DNA of 5,045 nt from positions 1 to 5,045 of the forward strand of contig CAIWVT010000204.1 in the NCBI GenBank assembly GCA_903916135.1. Reading direction: 5' to 3'. A program made the translations under genes and the position numbers. This document shows, piece by piece, positions 4,898 to 5,045 of the stretch. Under the pieces are notes generated by a model. That model was not told the DNA's origin, ran no database searches, and worked only from the letters and a program-made list of their open reading frames with translations. Positions within the stretch are counted from its first letter, which is position 1, and every line of letters starts with the position of its first letter. The stretch is from an uncultured bacterium (GTDB lineage: Bacteria; Bacteroidota; Bacteroidia; Bacteroidales; CAIWKO01).

Positions 4898-5045
4898 AAA
4901 AGGGGCAATAACAGGGCGGAAAGAAACCCCAACCCCTTAAAAAGGGGCAATAACAGGGCAGGAAGAAACCCCAACCCCTTAAAAAGGGGCAATAACAGGG
5001 CAGGAAGAAACCCCAACCCCTTAAAAAGGGGCAATAACAGGGCAG
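4897..5045. repeat. 42-bp tandem repeat, 3 units plus a partial one, running off the window
   Basis: Units begin AAAAAGGGGCAATAACAGGG and end GAAACCCCAACCCCTT at 4897-4938, 4939-4980 and 4981-5022, with 23 bases of a fourth at 5023-5045. Units 2 and 3 are identical; unit 1 differs only at GCGGAAAG against GCAGGAAG. Each junction forms a short palindrome, CCCCTT-AAA-AAGGGG. On the minus strand it translates as a repeated peptide (PLFKGLGFLPALLL), which I regard as an artefact of a period divisible by three. The array continues beyond the right edge. Confidence 0.97.

Noticed and set aside
4532..4898. Frames on both strands through 4532-4898
   Set aside because: They read across two unrelated repeat modules and contain typical intergenic-repeat peptides; start sites are not credible.
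4750..5034. Minus-strand frame encoding repeated PLFKGLGFLPALLL
   Set aside because: It is the translation of the 42-bp tandem repeat (14 codons per unit) and of the dispersed element; there is no independent evidence of coding.
3864..5045. CRISPR array
   Set aside because: The 21-bp and 42-bp repeats have no unique spacers between units, and no cas gene is present in the window.

Overview
The window most likely comes from a Bacteroidota genome. Three things point that way. Two minus-strand lipoprotein genes are each preceded by the octamer TACCTTTG, which fits the Bacteroidota -7 consensus TAnnTTTG, 16 and 22 bases before their start codons. Two predicted lipoproteins have Cys-Lys-Lys after the lipobox. 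A stand-alone MnmD-type tRNA methyltransferase is present without the FAD domain found in enterobacterial MnmC. Start codons have AT-rich upstream sequence and no obvious Shine-Dalgarno motif. The genus cannot be told from the sequence.

Layout, left to right. Positions 1-278 (+) hold the 3' end of an unrecognised gene. Twelve bases later is an acylphosphatase gene (290-561, +) broken by a one-base frameshift near 461-465; adding one base back gives a 90-residue protein of normal family length. Its last 21 bases overlap, tail to tail, the 3' end of mnmD (541-1230, -). Six bases upstream of mnmD ends a 433-residue lipoprotein gene (1237-2538, -), predicted to be an Ig-like domain followed by a beta-propeller, so the two probably share a transcript. 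A second lipoprotein of lipocalin-like type (2649-3125, -) has its own promoter, directly next to a strong hairpin terminator (3154-3188). That terminator closes the next gene upstream, an unrecognised protein of about 207 residues (3230-3853, -).

From about 3861 to the right edge (nearly 1.2 kb) I find no convincing gene. The region is a stack of repeats: a tract of thirty 21-bp units (3864-4492) made of two diverged sub-arrays joined by degenerate units that keep the same phase; a 26-bp dispersed-type repeat (about 4603-4628); two copies of a 61-bp module with a hairpin and 17-bp periodic 'GGGACAGG' boxes (4680-4740 and 4837-4897); and a 42-bp tandem repeat that runs off the right edge (4897-5045). 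Long open frames cross these repeats, but they look like products of periodicity divisible by three.

The genes do not form one pathway. MnmD modifies the tRNA wobble uridine, the two lipoproteins are envelope proteins, and acylphosphatase is a small metabolic hydrolase. No known defence, mobile or biosynthetic system is visible. The least explained part is the phase-locked 21-bp tract lying directly against the 5' end of the 3230-3853 gene.
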